A DNA stretch of 9,258 bases, taken from the NCBI GenBank assembly GCA_900549065.1, contig URNC01000079.1, positions 1 through 9,258 on the forward strand. The letters are read 5' to 3'. Shown piece after piece: positions 1 through 6,987 of this stretch. Positions within the stretch are counted from its first letter, which is position 1. Every line of letters begins with the position of its first letter. The position numbers and the translations under genes were made by a program. Below the pieces are notes generated by a model that was given only the letters and a program-made list of their open reading frames with translations, did no database searches and was not told the DNA's origin. This DNA comes from an uncultured Collinsella sp. Its GTDB lineage: Bacteria; Actinomycetota; Coriobacteriia; Coriobacteriales; Coriobacteriaceae.

Positions 1-38
1 CGTAGTCTCGTGGGCTCGGAGATGTGTATAAGAGACAG
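1..38 (+). other. Residual Nextera (Tn5) library adaptor, not genomic
   Basis: Bases 5-38 match the Illumina Nextera read-2 transposase adaptor over all 34 bases as I remember it. The last 19 bases (20-38, AGATGTGTATAAGAGACAG) are the Tn5 mosaic end. The four bases before it (CGTA) sit where the end of an i7 index would be. True genomic sequence therefore starts at about base 39, and this end of the window is a contig end where adaptor was not trimmed. Any reading frame that starts here is an artefact. Confidence 0.96.
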
Positions 39-48
39 GGAGGGACCC

Positions 49-101
49 AAAAAATTTTTTCAAAAAAGTTGTTGCGCGCCAGACAGACTTCTGTGTATAC
101 T
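49..101 (+). promoter_or_regulatory. Probable promoter of tRNA-Asp with A/T-rich upstream element
   Basis: A -35-like TTGCGC (72-77) and a good -10 TATACT (96-101) are separated by 18 bp, which puts the start of transcription near 108, about 40 bases before the mature tRNA. Just upstream, 49-67 is A6T6 followed by C and A6, in a GC-rich genome. That places the A-tracts at roughly -59 to -41, where UP elements contact the RNA polymerase alpha subunits and boost stable-RNA promoters. The -35 is weak, so the upstream element may carry much of the strength. This is inferred from position and composition only. Confidence 0.5.
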
Positions 102-147
102 AATCCCCGCAGCGCACGTGAGCGGAAACAAACGCGAACGTCTGCCT

Positions 148-225
<78 letters not shown>

Positions 226-233
226 ACGCAATT

Positions 234-261
234 AAAGCCACGTCTTCGGACGTGGCTTTTT
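234..261 (+). terminator. Intrinsic terminator of tRNA-Asp
   Basis: An 8-bp perfect stem GCCACGTC/GACGTGGC (237-244 and 249-256) is closed by a very stable C(UUCG)G tetraloop and followed by five T (257-261). The three A before the stem can pair with the first T, so the hairpin could also work, less well, on the opposite strand. It lies 11 bases after the tRNA CCA end. Confidence 0.93.
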
Positions 262-395
262 GCGTTTGATGCACTTTGTTTCGATAGAACGATCGCCCTG
301 GTGCATCTTCGCCCAGAATCCCCGCGCCTTCGGGAACGCAAGTAAAATCTAATAAGTATATCTGTCTGAACAACAGCTTTGTTGCGCAACACCTG

Positions 396-424
396 TTCTA
401 CGAGACAGGGGGTTAGGTTATACT
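396..424 (+). promoter_or_regulatory. Possible promoter of the Rrf2-glycosylase transcript
   Basis: TATACT at 419-424 fits a -10 box well, and TTCTAC (396-401) lies 17 bp upstream as a poor -35. Such a weak -35 often means an activator-dependent or regulated promoter. The -10 is enclosed by the short inverted repeat TTAG-6-CTAA (413-426), and the -35 lies within CCTGT...ACAGG (392-410). Both could be protein-binding half-sites, perhaps for the Rrf2 protein itself. No stronger promoter is seen closer to the gene. Confidence 0.3.
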
Positions 425-545
425 AAATTGCACTGTGCGCCGCATCTGATGCATTTCGCTCCAAGCGCGGCACTCAGTGGATATCCGATTTACCATTTGG
501 ATGTCCTGGCGGTCATTTAGCGTCTCGACACAAGCTCGGCCCCGG

Positions 546-559
546 AGCTCGTTCGAGCT
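546..559. promoter_or_regulatory. 14-bp palindrome just upstream of the Rrf2 gene
   Basis: AGCTCG-TT-CGAGCT is a perfect inverted repeat with a 2-base centre, 25 bases before the ATG at 585 and 13 bases before its ribosome binding site. As DNA it could be a dimer operator; as RNA it is a poor hairpin because the loop would be too short unless the inner pairs open. Rrf2 proteins are dimers that often regulate their own genes, so an autoregulatory site is possible, but the sequence does not match an operator I know. Confidence 0.3.
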
Positions 560-584
560 GTTCGTATTCCTTGAAAGGGGAAAA

Positions 585-1070
585 ATGGACATATCGAGGA
601 AGACTGATTACGCCCTTCGCATGCTGGCGATGCTTGCCGAGGATCCGGAGCGTTTGCTTTCTGTTCGCACCGCTGCCGAAGAGGTCAATGTCCCGTATTC
701 GTTTGCCCGCTCGATTCAGCACGGTTTGGTCCAGGCCGGTATTGTGGAGAGCCTGCGTGGCGTCCACGGTGGCATGCGTCTCAAGGTCAGTCCGGACGAT
801 GTCACTATCCGCCAGGTCGTCGAGGCCGTTCAGGGCCCTATGGTTATGAACGATTGCACCGCGCCCGATGGTGACTGTGCGCGCATGGGCACGTGCTGCT
901 ATCATCCCCTGTGGGCCGGAGCTCAGGCGTTGATGCGCGACTACCTCGATTCCGTTTCGCTTGGCGACATCGTCGCCCACCGCCAGTTCCCGGCCGTCGA
1001 TCCCAAGTTCGCCGACCGCGAAGCGTTTCCCGAGTACGCCACCTGCGCGTGCGCTTACCGGGAGGAATAG
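585..1070 (+). CDS. Rrf2-family transcriptional regulator with cysteine cluster
   Basis: This 161-residue protein is a small winged-helix DNA-binding regulator of the Rrf2 family, which includes the Fe-S and NO sensors IscR, NsrR and RsrR. The N-terminus MDISRKTDYALRML is the classic Rrf2 opening, followed by the helix-turn-helix (about 26-50) and the wing with LRGVHGG at 57-63. A cysteine group C91-X6-C98-X5-C104-C105 lies where IscR and NsrR bind a [2Fe-2S] or [4Fe-4S] cluster, with spacing close to their C-X5-C-X5-C. A CxC pair (C154, C156) near the C-terminus is extra. I chose ATG 585 because AAAGGGG ends 4 bases before it; starting at GTG 477 would add 36 residues that do not look like the family. 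The MutY-like gene starts 21 bp after the stop, so the two are probably cotranscribed. The ligand and target genes are unknown; Fe-S or redox sensing is an inference from the cysteines. Confidence 0.9.
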   Translation: MDISRKTDYALRMLAMLAEDPERLLSVRTAAEEVNVPYSFARSIQHGLVQAGIVESLRGVHGGMRLKVSPDDVTIRQVVEAVQGPMVMNDCTAPDGDCARMGTCCYHPLWAGAQALMRDYLDSVSLGDIVAHRQFPAVDPKFADREAFPEYATCACAYREE

Positions 1071-1091
1071 CGCCGCATAAGGAGCATAGCC

Positions 1092-1997
1092 ATGATTCAG
1101 GACCCCTTTCGTTCGATGATTCGTTCGGAAGGGGTCCTGCGTTATCGCGACCTTCCGTGGCGCCGCACACGCGATCCGTACATCATTTGGCTTTCTGAGG
1201 TCATGCTGCAGCAAACGCAGGTGCCGCGTGTGGAGGCGCGCATGCCGGTGTGGCTCGATCGTTTTCCGACTGTGCAGGCGCTTGCCCAGGCCGCGCCTTC
1301 CGATGTTTTGGACGCTTGGCAGGGCATGGGCTACAACCGACGCGCTCTGGCGCTTCATGGGGCCGCTCAACGGGTCGTAGAGGATTGGGGCGGGGAGTTT
1401 CCGCGCGAGACGCGTGACCTGGTCGCCCTGCCTGGTATTGGCCCGGCAACGGCGCAGGGTATCCGGTCGTTTGCGTTTGATCTTCCAGGTGTGTATCTGG
1501 AGACCAACGTGCGCACGGTCTTTTTGCATCATTTCTTTCCCGATGTACCGGCTGTTCCCGATCGCGAGCTGGTGCCGCTGATCCAGGCTGCTTGTCCGGC
1601 GGCTCCCGGTGTGTCGGCGGACGAGATTGCGCCCTTTGCCGCGCCTCAAGACGATGCCGACACGCCACGCGCGTGGTATTACGCATTGCTGGATTACGGC
1701 GTGTATCTTAAAAAGACGCTGCCCAATCCGTCCAGGCGGTCGGCGGGCTATAGTCGTCAGTCCAAGTTTGAGGGCTCGCGTCGCCAAAAGCGCGCGCATA
1801 TCGTGCGTATGTTGCTGGCAGCGCGCGATGGGCAGCCGGCGGGGATTACGCTTGCTGATGCCGTGGTGGGCGTTAACGAGATGGAAGCGGCAGCCGGTCG
1901 CGGGCCGGTCGAGTGCGACTTGATCGCGGGCATTCTAGCTGACCTGGAGCGCGAGGGCTTTTGCCGAGCCGAGGACGATCGTTGGTTGAGTGTGTAG
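1092..1997 (+). CDS. MutY-like adenine DNA glycosylase (HhH-GPD family), Fe-S cluster absent
   Basis: This 301-residue cytosolic protein belongs to the HhH-GPD base-excision repair superfamily and most resembles MutY, which removes A mispaired with 8-oxoguanine. The motif SEVMLQQTQV (35-44) includes E36, matching catalytic Glu37 of E. coli MutY. WQGMGYNRRALALH (76-89) and the helix-hairpin-helix LPGIGPATAQG (113-123) follow. The catalytic Asp of the family, expected in a LDGNV or LDTNV motif, is Glu here (E137 in LETNV). The four cysteines of the MutY/Nth [4Fe-4S] cluster are missing, and I see no NUDIX-like 8-oxoG recognition domain; the region after about 215 is basic, then a helical tail. 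AAGGAG ends 7 bases before ATG 1092. A 14-bp stem-loop covers codons 3 to 16. The gene may represent a cluster-less MutY subfamily rather than a decayed one, since the frame is intact; its substrate is not certain. Confidence 0.85.
   Translation: MIQDPFRSMIRSEGVLRYRDLPWRRTRDPYIIWLSEVMLQQTQVPRVEARMPVWLDRFPTVQALAQAAPSDVLDAWQGMGYNRRALALHGAAQRVVEDWGGEFPRETRDLVALPGIGPATAQGIRSFAFDLPGVYLETNVRTVFLHHFFPDVPAVPDRELVPLIQAACPAAPGVSADEIAPFAAPQDDADTPRAWYYALLDYGVYLKKTLPNPSRRSAGYSRQSKFEGSRRQKRAHIVRMLLAARDGQPAGITLADAVVGVNEMEAAAGRGPVECDLIAGILADLEREGFCRAEDDRWLSV
1098..1139 (+). repeat. Inverted repeat / stem-loop inside the start of the MutY-like gene
   Basis: CAGGACCCCTT (1098-1108) is perfectly complementary to AAGGGGTCCTG (1129-1139). 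Three more pairs, one of them T-G, extend the stem to 14 bp, leaving a 14-base loop (1112-1125). It begins 6 bases after the first base of the start codon. In mRNA this GC-rich stem would lie in the area covered by the initiating ribosome, so it could lower translation; as DNA it is also a candidate operator. It lies in coding sequence, so codon constraint could contribute, but an 11-bp exact match is unlikely by chance. Confidence 0.7.
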
Positions 1998-2111
1998 CCC
2001 GCTCAAATCTGAAGAACGGGATTGTAAGGTTTAAATTCGCGGCTTGAGGGCATCCTAAAGACAAGGTCGCTCAAAGCCTATGGGCGGCACGTGTTGAAGG
2101 GAAGTACACCT

Positions 2112-2651
2112 ATGGATTTTGAGAATTCCCAAACCAAGAAGAACCTCGAGACCGCTTTTGCCGGTGAGTCCCAGGCACACACCAAGTATCGCTACTACGC
2201 ATCTAAGGCCAAGAAGGATGGCTACGTTCAGATCTCGAATATCTTTGCCGAGACGGCGGGCAACGAGTCCGAGCACGCCAAGCTGTGGTTTAAGTATCTG
2301 CACGACGGCGCCGTTCCGGGCACTCTGGACAACCTGCGCGACGCCGCCGCGGGCGAGAACTACGAGTGGACCACGATGTACGACGAGTTCGCCAAGACCG
2401 CCGAGGAGGAGGGCTTTGCCGAGATCGCCGAGAAGTTCCGTGGTGTCGCCGCCGTCGAGAAGGCCCACGAGGAGCGCTACAACAAACTCGTCGAGCGCAT
2501 CGAGTCGGGCGAGGTGTTTGAGCGTGAGGGCGTGAAGGTATGGAAGTGCCTGAACTGCGGGCACCTGCATGTTGGCGCCGAGGCGCCCGAGGTGTGCCCG
2601 GTGTGTAACCACCCCAAGGCGTACTTTGAAGAGCAGGTGGTGAACTACTAG
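2112..2651 (+). CDS. rbr: Rubrerythrin
   Basis: This 179-residue cytosolic non-haem iron protein reduces hydrogen peroxide to water with electrons from rubredoxin or NADH-linked donors, protecting anaerobes. The N-terminal four-helix ferritin-like domain carries the di-iron ligands: E19 in AGESQA, E52-x-x-H55, E82-x-x-E85 in GENYEW, and E116-x-x-H119. The C-terminal rubredoxin-like domain has the two CxxC knuckles C146/C149 and C162/C165 that bind a single iron. All expected ligands are present and the length is normal. I prefer ATG 2112, with GGAAG 8 bases upstream, over GTG 2091, which would add seven residues; the GTG start remains possible because some rubrerythrins begin with a similar LKGS stretch. 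It lies 114 bp after the MutY-like gene with no clear terminator between them, and is followed by a 90-bp palindrome and a strong terminator. Confidence 0.96.
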   Translation: MDFENSQTKKNLETAFAGESQAHTKYRYYASKAKKDGYVQISNIFAETAGNESEHAKLWFKYLHDGAVPGTLDNLRDAAAGENYEWTTMYDEFAKTAEEEGFAEIAEKFRGVAAVEKAHEERYNKLVERIESGEVFEREGVKVWKCLNCGHLHVGAEAPEVCPVCNHPKAYFEEQVVNY

Positions 2652-2670
2652 CGTGTGGCGCTGGCTGCTG

Positions 2671-2760
2671 CGGAGCGCAGGGCGGGGAAACACCTTTCCC
2701 TCTCGCTCACGGCTCCGCAGGGTCGCGCGAGGCAAAGGTATTTCCCCGCCCTGCGCTCCG
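2671..2760. repeat. 90-bp imperfect palindrome (REP- or MITE-like)
   Basis: The left arm 2671-2706 and right arm 2725-2760 are inverted copies of 36 bases each with 33 complementary positions; the first 20 pairs from the outer end are perfect. The spacer is 18 bases (2707-2724). It lies 19 bases after the rubrerythrin stop and before a separate intrinsic terminator. There is no T-run after it, so it is not an ordinary terminator. The left arm also holds its own small hairpin GGGAAA-CACC-TTTCCC (2685-2700), which is broken in the right arm. It is too long and too exact for chance and resembles dispersed intergenic palindromes. No transposase or target-site duplication is seen. As RNA it could protect the rubrerythrin mRNA 3' end. 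Confidence 0.85.
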
Positions 2761-2810
2761 GCTTCGGGTCGTCGCGTGCTCGCTACAGAAAAGCTGATAT
2801 TAAAGATTGT

Positions 2811-2841
2811 GTGCCGCCCCTTTTTGGGGCGGCACGTTTTT
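2811..2841 (+). terminator. Strong intrinsic terminator after rubrerythrin
   Basis: A perfect 10-bp stem GTGCCGCCCC/GGGGCGGCAC (2811-2820 and 2826-2835) encloses a loop of five T and is followed by GTTTTT (2836-2841). It closes the transcript that includes rubrerythrin and probably the two genes before it. The next gene starts 250 bp later and so needs its own promoter. Confidence 0.93.
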
Positions 2842-2860
2842 GTGGGGTCCCGGTCTCCAC

Positions 2861-2991
2861 ACTTTTCGTCAAGCTTTTGGTCAGCTTTTGGTTAGTTGAC
2901 GGGTTGGCGGAAGGGCAAAAGACCATTCGATAAAAAAGCTCAGAGAAAGTGCTGGTAGGGGAGTTGTTGAGCTTTTCGACAGCTTTTGAGC
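2861..2991 (+). repeat. Short AGCTTTT repeats with 11-bp spacing
   Basis: AGCTTTTGGT occurs at 2872 and again at 2883, exactly 11 bp apart, preceded by a weaker copy ACTTTTCGTC (2861). A second pair, AGCTTTTCGAC and AGCTTTTGAGC, starts at 2970 and 2981, also 11 bp apart. The inverse AAAAAAGCT lies between them (2932-2940). The spacing is close to one helical turn, so the T-tracts face the same side of the helix, as in curved DNA or a cooperative protein-binding site. The whole 2842-3092 gap is otherwise empty of genes. Confidence 0.55.
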
Positions 2992-3014
2992 AAAAGAAAC
3001 TTTGTGGCTATTGC
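2986..3014 (+). promoter_or_regulatory. Possible promoter of the membrane protein gene
   Basis: TTGAGC (2986-2991) and TATTGC (3009-3014) are 17 bp apart, an ideal spacing with moderate box matches, about 80 bases before the start codon at 3093. The -35 overlaps the last AGCTTTT repeat, so a protein bound to those repeats would affect this promoter. The terminator at 2811-2841 means some promoter is needed in this gap. Confidence 0.3.
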
Positions 3015-3092
3015 CGGCGATTGCGTTGTCGCGGTCATGGTGGTGCGGGATGCTGGGCGTAAGCGTCGAATGCTCCGATTTTGGAGGCCAGC

Positions 3093-3515
3093 ATGGATTT
3101 GTTTCTTGAGACTCCGCAGCAACAAGCTGAGCGCATGTTGCGCCAGCAGCAACGACTTATGGAGATGCAAATGCAAGGGGTAGCCGCCCAGCCCCCTGCG
3201 CAAAACGTTACGCCCGCGGTTTCGCCTGCGGGCGGATTGGCGCCAGAGAACTATTCCGTACAACAAGATTCATATGCGCAGGAGCTTGCGTTCGACAAAC
3301 GCCGCACGCGTCGCCGCCGCGTGGGCCAGCGCCTGCGTACATTGGCGATGATCGTGCTCATTCCGCTAGGACTTGCGGCGATTTTCTTGGTCTCGTATGC
3401 GCTCACCTGCATCCTCAACGGCGCTTCGCCCGGCGAAGTGCTCCAACATCTGTCAGCCCTCGGCCAGCGCCTGGGCGATGTCATAACAACCATTCGCGCC
3501 AGCTGGGAGAGCTAG
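3093..3515 (+). CDS. Uncharacterised single-pass membrane protein, Gln/Met-rich N-terminus
   Basis: I do not recognise this 140-residue protein. Residues 9-28 are rich in Gln, Met, Arg and Glu and probably helical (QQQAERMLRQQQRLMEMQMQ). A Pro/Ala-rich flexible part (29-60) follows, then a strongly basic block KRRTRRRR (69-76), one hydrophobic membrane helix at about 84-108, and a short amphipathic tail of 32 residues. The positive-inside rule puts the N-terminal half in the cytoplasm and the tail outside. There is no signal peptide. ATG 3093 has GGAGG 5 bases upstream; TTG 3081 is less likely. It precedes rmuC by 123 bp with no terminator between, so the two may be cotranscribed. The frame, ribosome site and codon bias look real, but the function is unknown. 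Confidence 0.75.
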   Translation: MDLFLETPQQQAERMLRQQQRLMEMQMQGVAAQPPAQNVTPAVSPAGGLAPENYSVQQDSYAQELAFDKRRTRRRRVGQRLRTLAMIVLIPLGLAAIFLVSYALTCILNGASPGEVLQHLSALGQRLGDVITTIRASWES

Positions 3516-3638
3516 CGCTTTAATGCCTGTGCGCCAAAATCCATTTGTCCGATTGCCGTGGGGCGCTCTGCGTGTATGGCGGGGTAAGATTGATCTCGGT
3601 ATTGATTGGTGCTCGATTGGGTTTGTTGGGCGGAGTTT

Positions 3639-4994
3639 ATGTCTGCTATTGATATTGTGCTTGTTGTGATCGCCTTGGTGGCGGTGGGAGTTGCTGTGGC
3701 TTGCGCCCTCCAGCTTAAGAGCCTGCGTGCCGAGTTGCGGGAGCGTGGCGACAGTAGCACGGAAACGCTGGCAGCACTCGAGCAGGCCAACAACGCGCTC
3801 GATGCCCTGAACGTCGCGCTGGCCGAAACCCGCCGCACGGCCAATGCCATCGCGCAGCAGCAGACGACCGATGCGGCCGTGGAGCAGCAACGTTACCTGG
3901 CCATCGCACACGAGTTCTCGCAAGCCGGTGACCGGATGGATGACCTGCGCCGCGAGACGGCCCAACAGCTCGGCGCCAATCGCGAGGGCATCGAGCATCG
4001 CCTGGACAAGGTGCGCGAGACGGTTGATGCTCAGCTGGGCGCCATCCGCAAAGACAACAACGTGCAGCTCGATCAGATGCGCGCGACGGTGGACGAGAAG
4101 CTCTCTCGCACGCTCAACGACCGACTGTCGGCATCGTTTAAGCAGGTGAGCGACCAGCTCGAGGCCGTGTACAAGGGCCTGGGCGATATGCAATCTATCG
4201 CCACCGGCGTAGGCGACCTCAAGCGTGTGCTGGGCAATGTAAAAGCGCGCGGCATTTTGGGCGAGGTGCAGCTGGGTGCGATCCTGACGGACATCCTCAC
4301 ACCCGACCAGTATCTGGAAAACGTTGCCACCAGGCCCGGCGCCTCGGAGCGTGTTGAGTTTGCCGTCAAGCTGCCGGTGGACGAGGGCGACCCCGTGCTG
4401 CTGCCGATTGACTCCAAGTTTCCGGGCGACGCGTACGAGCACCTGCTCGACGCGCAGGAGTCGGGTGACGCGGAGGCCGTTGCCGCAGCGCGCAAGACGC
4501 TCGATATGATGGTGAAGCGCGAGGCTAAAGACATCTGCGAAAAGTACCTGAGTGTGCCGGCAACGACCAACTTTGGCATCATGTTCGTGCCGTTTGAGGG
4601 ACTGTACGCCGAGGTCGTCAGCCGCCCCGGGCTTATCGAGACCCTGGGCCGCGACTATCACGTCAACGTAGCCGGTCCCAGCACCATGGCCGCCATTCTC
4701 AACAGCCTGCAGATGAGCTACCAGACGTTTAGGCTGCAAAAACGTACCGACGACGTACTGCGCGTGCTCTCCGCCGTCAAGGCCGAGCTGCCGCGCTATC
4801 AGGCGGCGCTACGCCGCGCCCAGCAGCAGATCGAGACCGCGGGCAAAACGGTCGAGGGCATCATTACCACGCGTACCAATGTCATGGAGCGCAAGCTCAA
4901 GGACATCGACGCGCTGGAAGATGCCGACCAAGCCGATGAGATCTTGGGACTCACGTCCGCGAGCCTTCTCGCAGACCAAGAAGACGAGGACTAA
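3639..4994 (+). CDS. rmuC: DNA recombination protein RmuC
   Basis: This 451-residue protein matches RmuC, a membrane-anchored protein with a predicted nuclease-like core that limits recombination at inverted repeats and other genome rearrangements; its biochemical activity is not well defined. One N-terminal membrane helix (about 4-24) is followed by a long charged coiled coil (about 27-200) and the conserved RmuC core, with RGILGEVQLGAIL (about 203-215), DSKFPGDAYEHLL (258-270) and FVPFEGLYAEV (about 317-327). A second coiled-coil region and an acidic end (DQEDED) close it. The length is normal (E. coli about 475). ATG 3639 gives the expected N-terminal anchor; GGAG lies only 3 bases upstream, and GTG 3609 in the same frame would add ten residues. 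A terminator follows 11 bases after the stop. Confidence 0.95.
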   Translation: MSAIDIVLVVIALVAVGVAVACALQLKSLRAELRERGDSSTETLAALEQANNALDALNVALAETRRTANAIAQQQTTDAAVEQQRYLAIAHEFSQAGDRMDDLRRETAQQLGANREGIEHRLDKVRETVDAQLGAIRKDNNVQLDQMRATVDEKLSRTLNDRLSASFKQVSDQLEAVYKGLGDMQSIATGVGDLKRVLGNVKARGILGEVQLGAILTDILTPDQYLENVATRPGASERVEFAVKLPVDEGDPVLLPIDSKFPGDAYEHLLDAQESGDAEAVAAARKTLDMMVKREAKDICEKYLSVPATTNFGIMFVPFEGLYAEVVSRPGLIETLGRDYHVNVAGPSTMAAILNSLQMSYQTFRLQKRTDDVLRVLSAVKAELPRYQAALRRAQQQIETAGKTVEGIITTRTNVMERKLKDIDALEDADQADEILGLTSASLLADQEDED

Positions 4995-5005
4995 TTGCAA
5001 CAAGA

Positions 5006-5046
5006 CGGTGGGGCACCGGCGCAAACGCGGGCGCCCCACCGCTTTT
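5006..5046 (+). terminator. Intrinsic terminator after rmuC
   Basis: CGGTGGGGC (5006-5014) pairs exactly with GCCCCACCG (5033-5041), and the inner part can pair further as CC-GCG around a CAAA loop. CTTTT (5042-5046) follows. The T-run is short but the GC-rich stem is strong. It separates rmuC from the ABC exporter. Confidence 0.85.
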
Positions 5047-5121
5047 CGTATCGCACTTGTCTGAAGCGTGCTCCAATGTGCAACAATGGCGTTTCGCCCT
5101 ATCAGACGCGAAAGGAAGTCC

Positions 5122-6924
<1,803 letters not shown>

Positions 6925-6937
6925 GCGTCTCGGACGT

Positions 6938-6968
6938 GGGACAATTGTGCCCATAAGTTTATTGTGCC
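6938..6968. promoter_or_regulatory. Possible regulatory site in the ABC exporter-nth gap
   Basis: The 63-bp gap holds an 8-bp palindrome ACAATTGT (6941-6948) flanked by GGG and GCCC, and ATTGTGCC occurs twice (6944-6951 and 6961-6968), 17 bp apart. GACAAT or CATAAG could act as -10 boxes but I find no convincing -35. No terminator is seen, so nth may be read partly from the exporter transcript. This is weak evidence from sequence symmetry only. Confidence 0.2.
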
Positions 6969-6987
6969 GTTGAGCCGAGGAGTCGTT

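Larger units (their letters stand above)
262..584 (+). other. Intergenic leader before the Rrf2 gene; no gene seen
   Basis: No credible coding region is seen in these 323 bases. The stretch holds a 7-bp inverted repeat GATGCAC/GTGCATC (268-274 and 301-307), an AT-rich patch (343-362), a 12-bp palindrome (380-391), a possible -10 TATACT (419-424) with no good -35, a small palindrome GCATC-T-GATGC (442-452), and a 14-bp palindrome (546-559). If transcription starts after the 419-424 box, the Rrf2 mRNA would carry a leader of about 150 bases. I could not match it to a known riboswitch. Confidence 0.5.

Noticed and set aside
477..584. N-terminal extension of the Rrf2 protein from GTG 477
   Set aside because: The family begins at MDISRKTDYALRML, and the ribosome binding site just before ATG 585 fits that start.
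513..1799. Long minus-strand open frame of 428 codons
   Set aside because: It lies antisense to the Rrf2 and MutY-like genes, has no family features, and is the expected shadow of GC-biased codon use.
2671..2760. Insertion sequence or transposon
   Set aside because: There is an inverted repeat but only an 18-base interior and no transposase; at most a miniature element.
2853..2861. DnaA-box-like GTCTCCACA
   Set aside because: Only 7 of 9 positions agree with the consensus and it is a single site, so it does not support a replication origin.
2655..2933. Small open frames across the region after rubrerythrin
   Set aside because: They run through the 90-bp palindrome and the terminator, and lack a good ribosome binding site.
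2861..2991. CRISPR-like or tandem-repeat array
   Set aside because: The units are only 7-11 bases, few in number, and not separated by unique spacers of constant length.
3553..3590. Promoter for rmuC made of TTGCCG and TAAGAT
   Set aside because: The spacing of 26 bp is too long, and no better -35 fits TAAGAT.
3453..4739. Long minus-strand open frame opposite rmuC
   Set aside because: rmuC on the + strand is a clear family match; the antisense product is His/Gln/Arg-rich without recognisable motifs.
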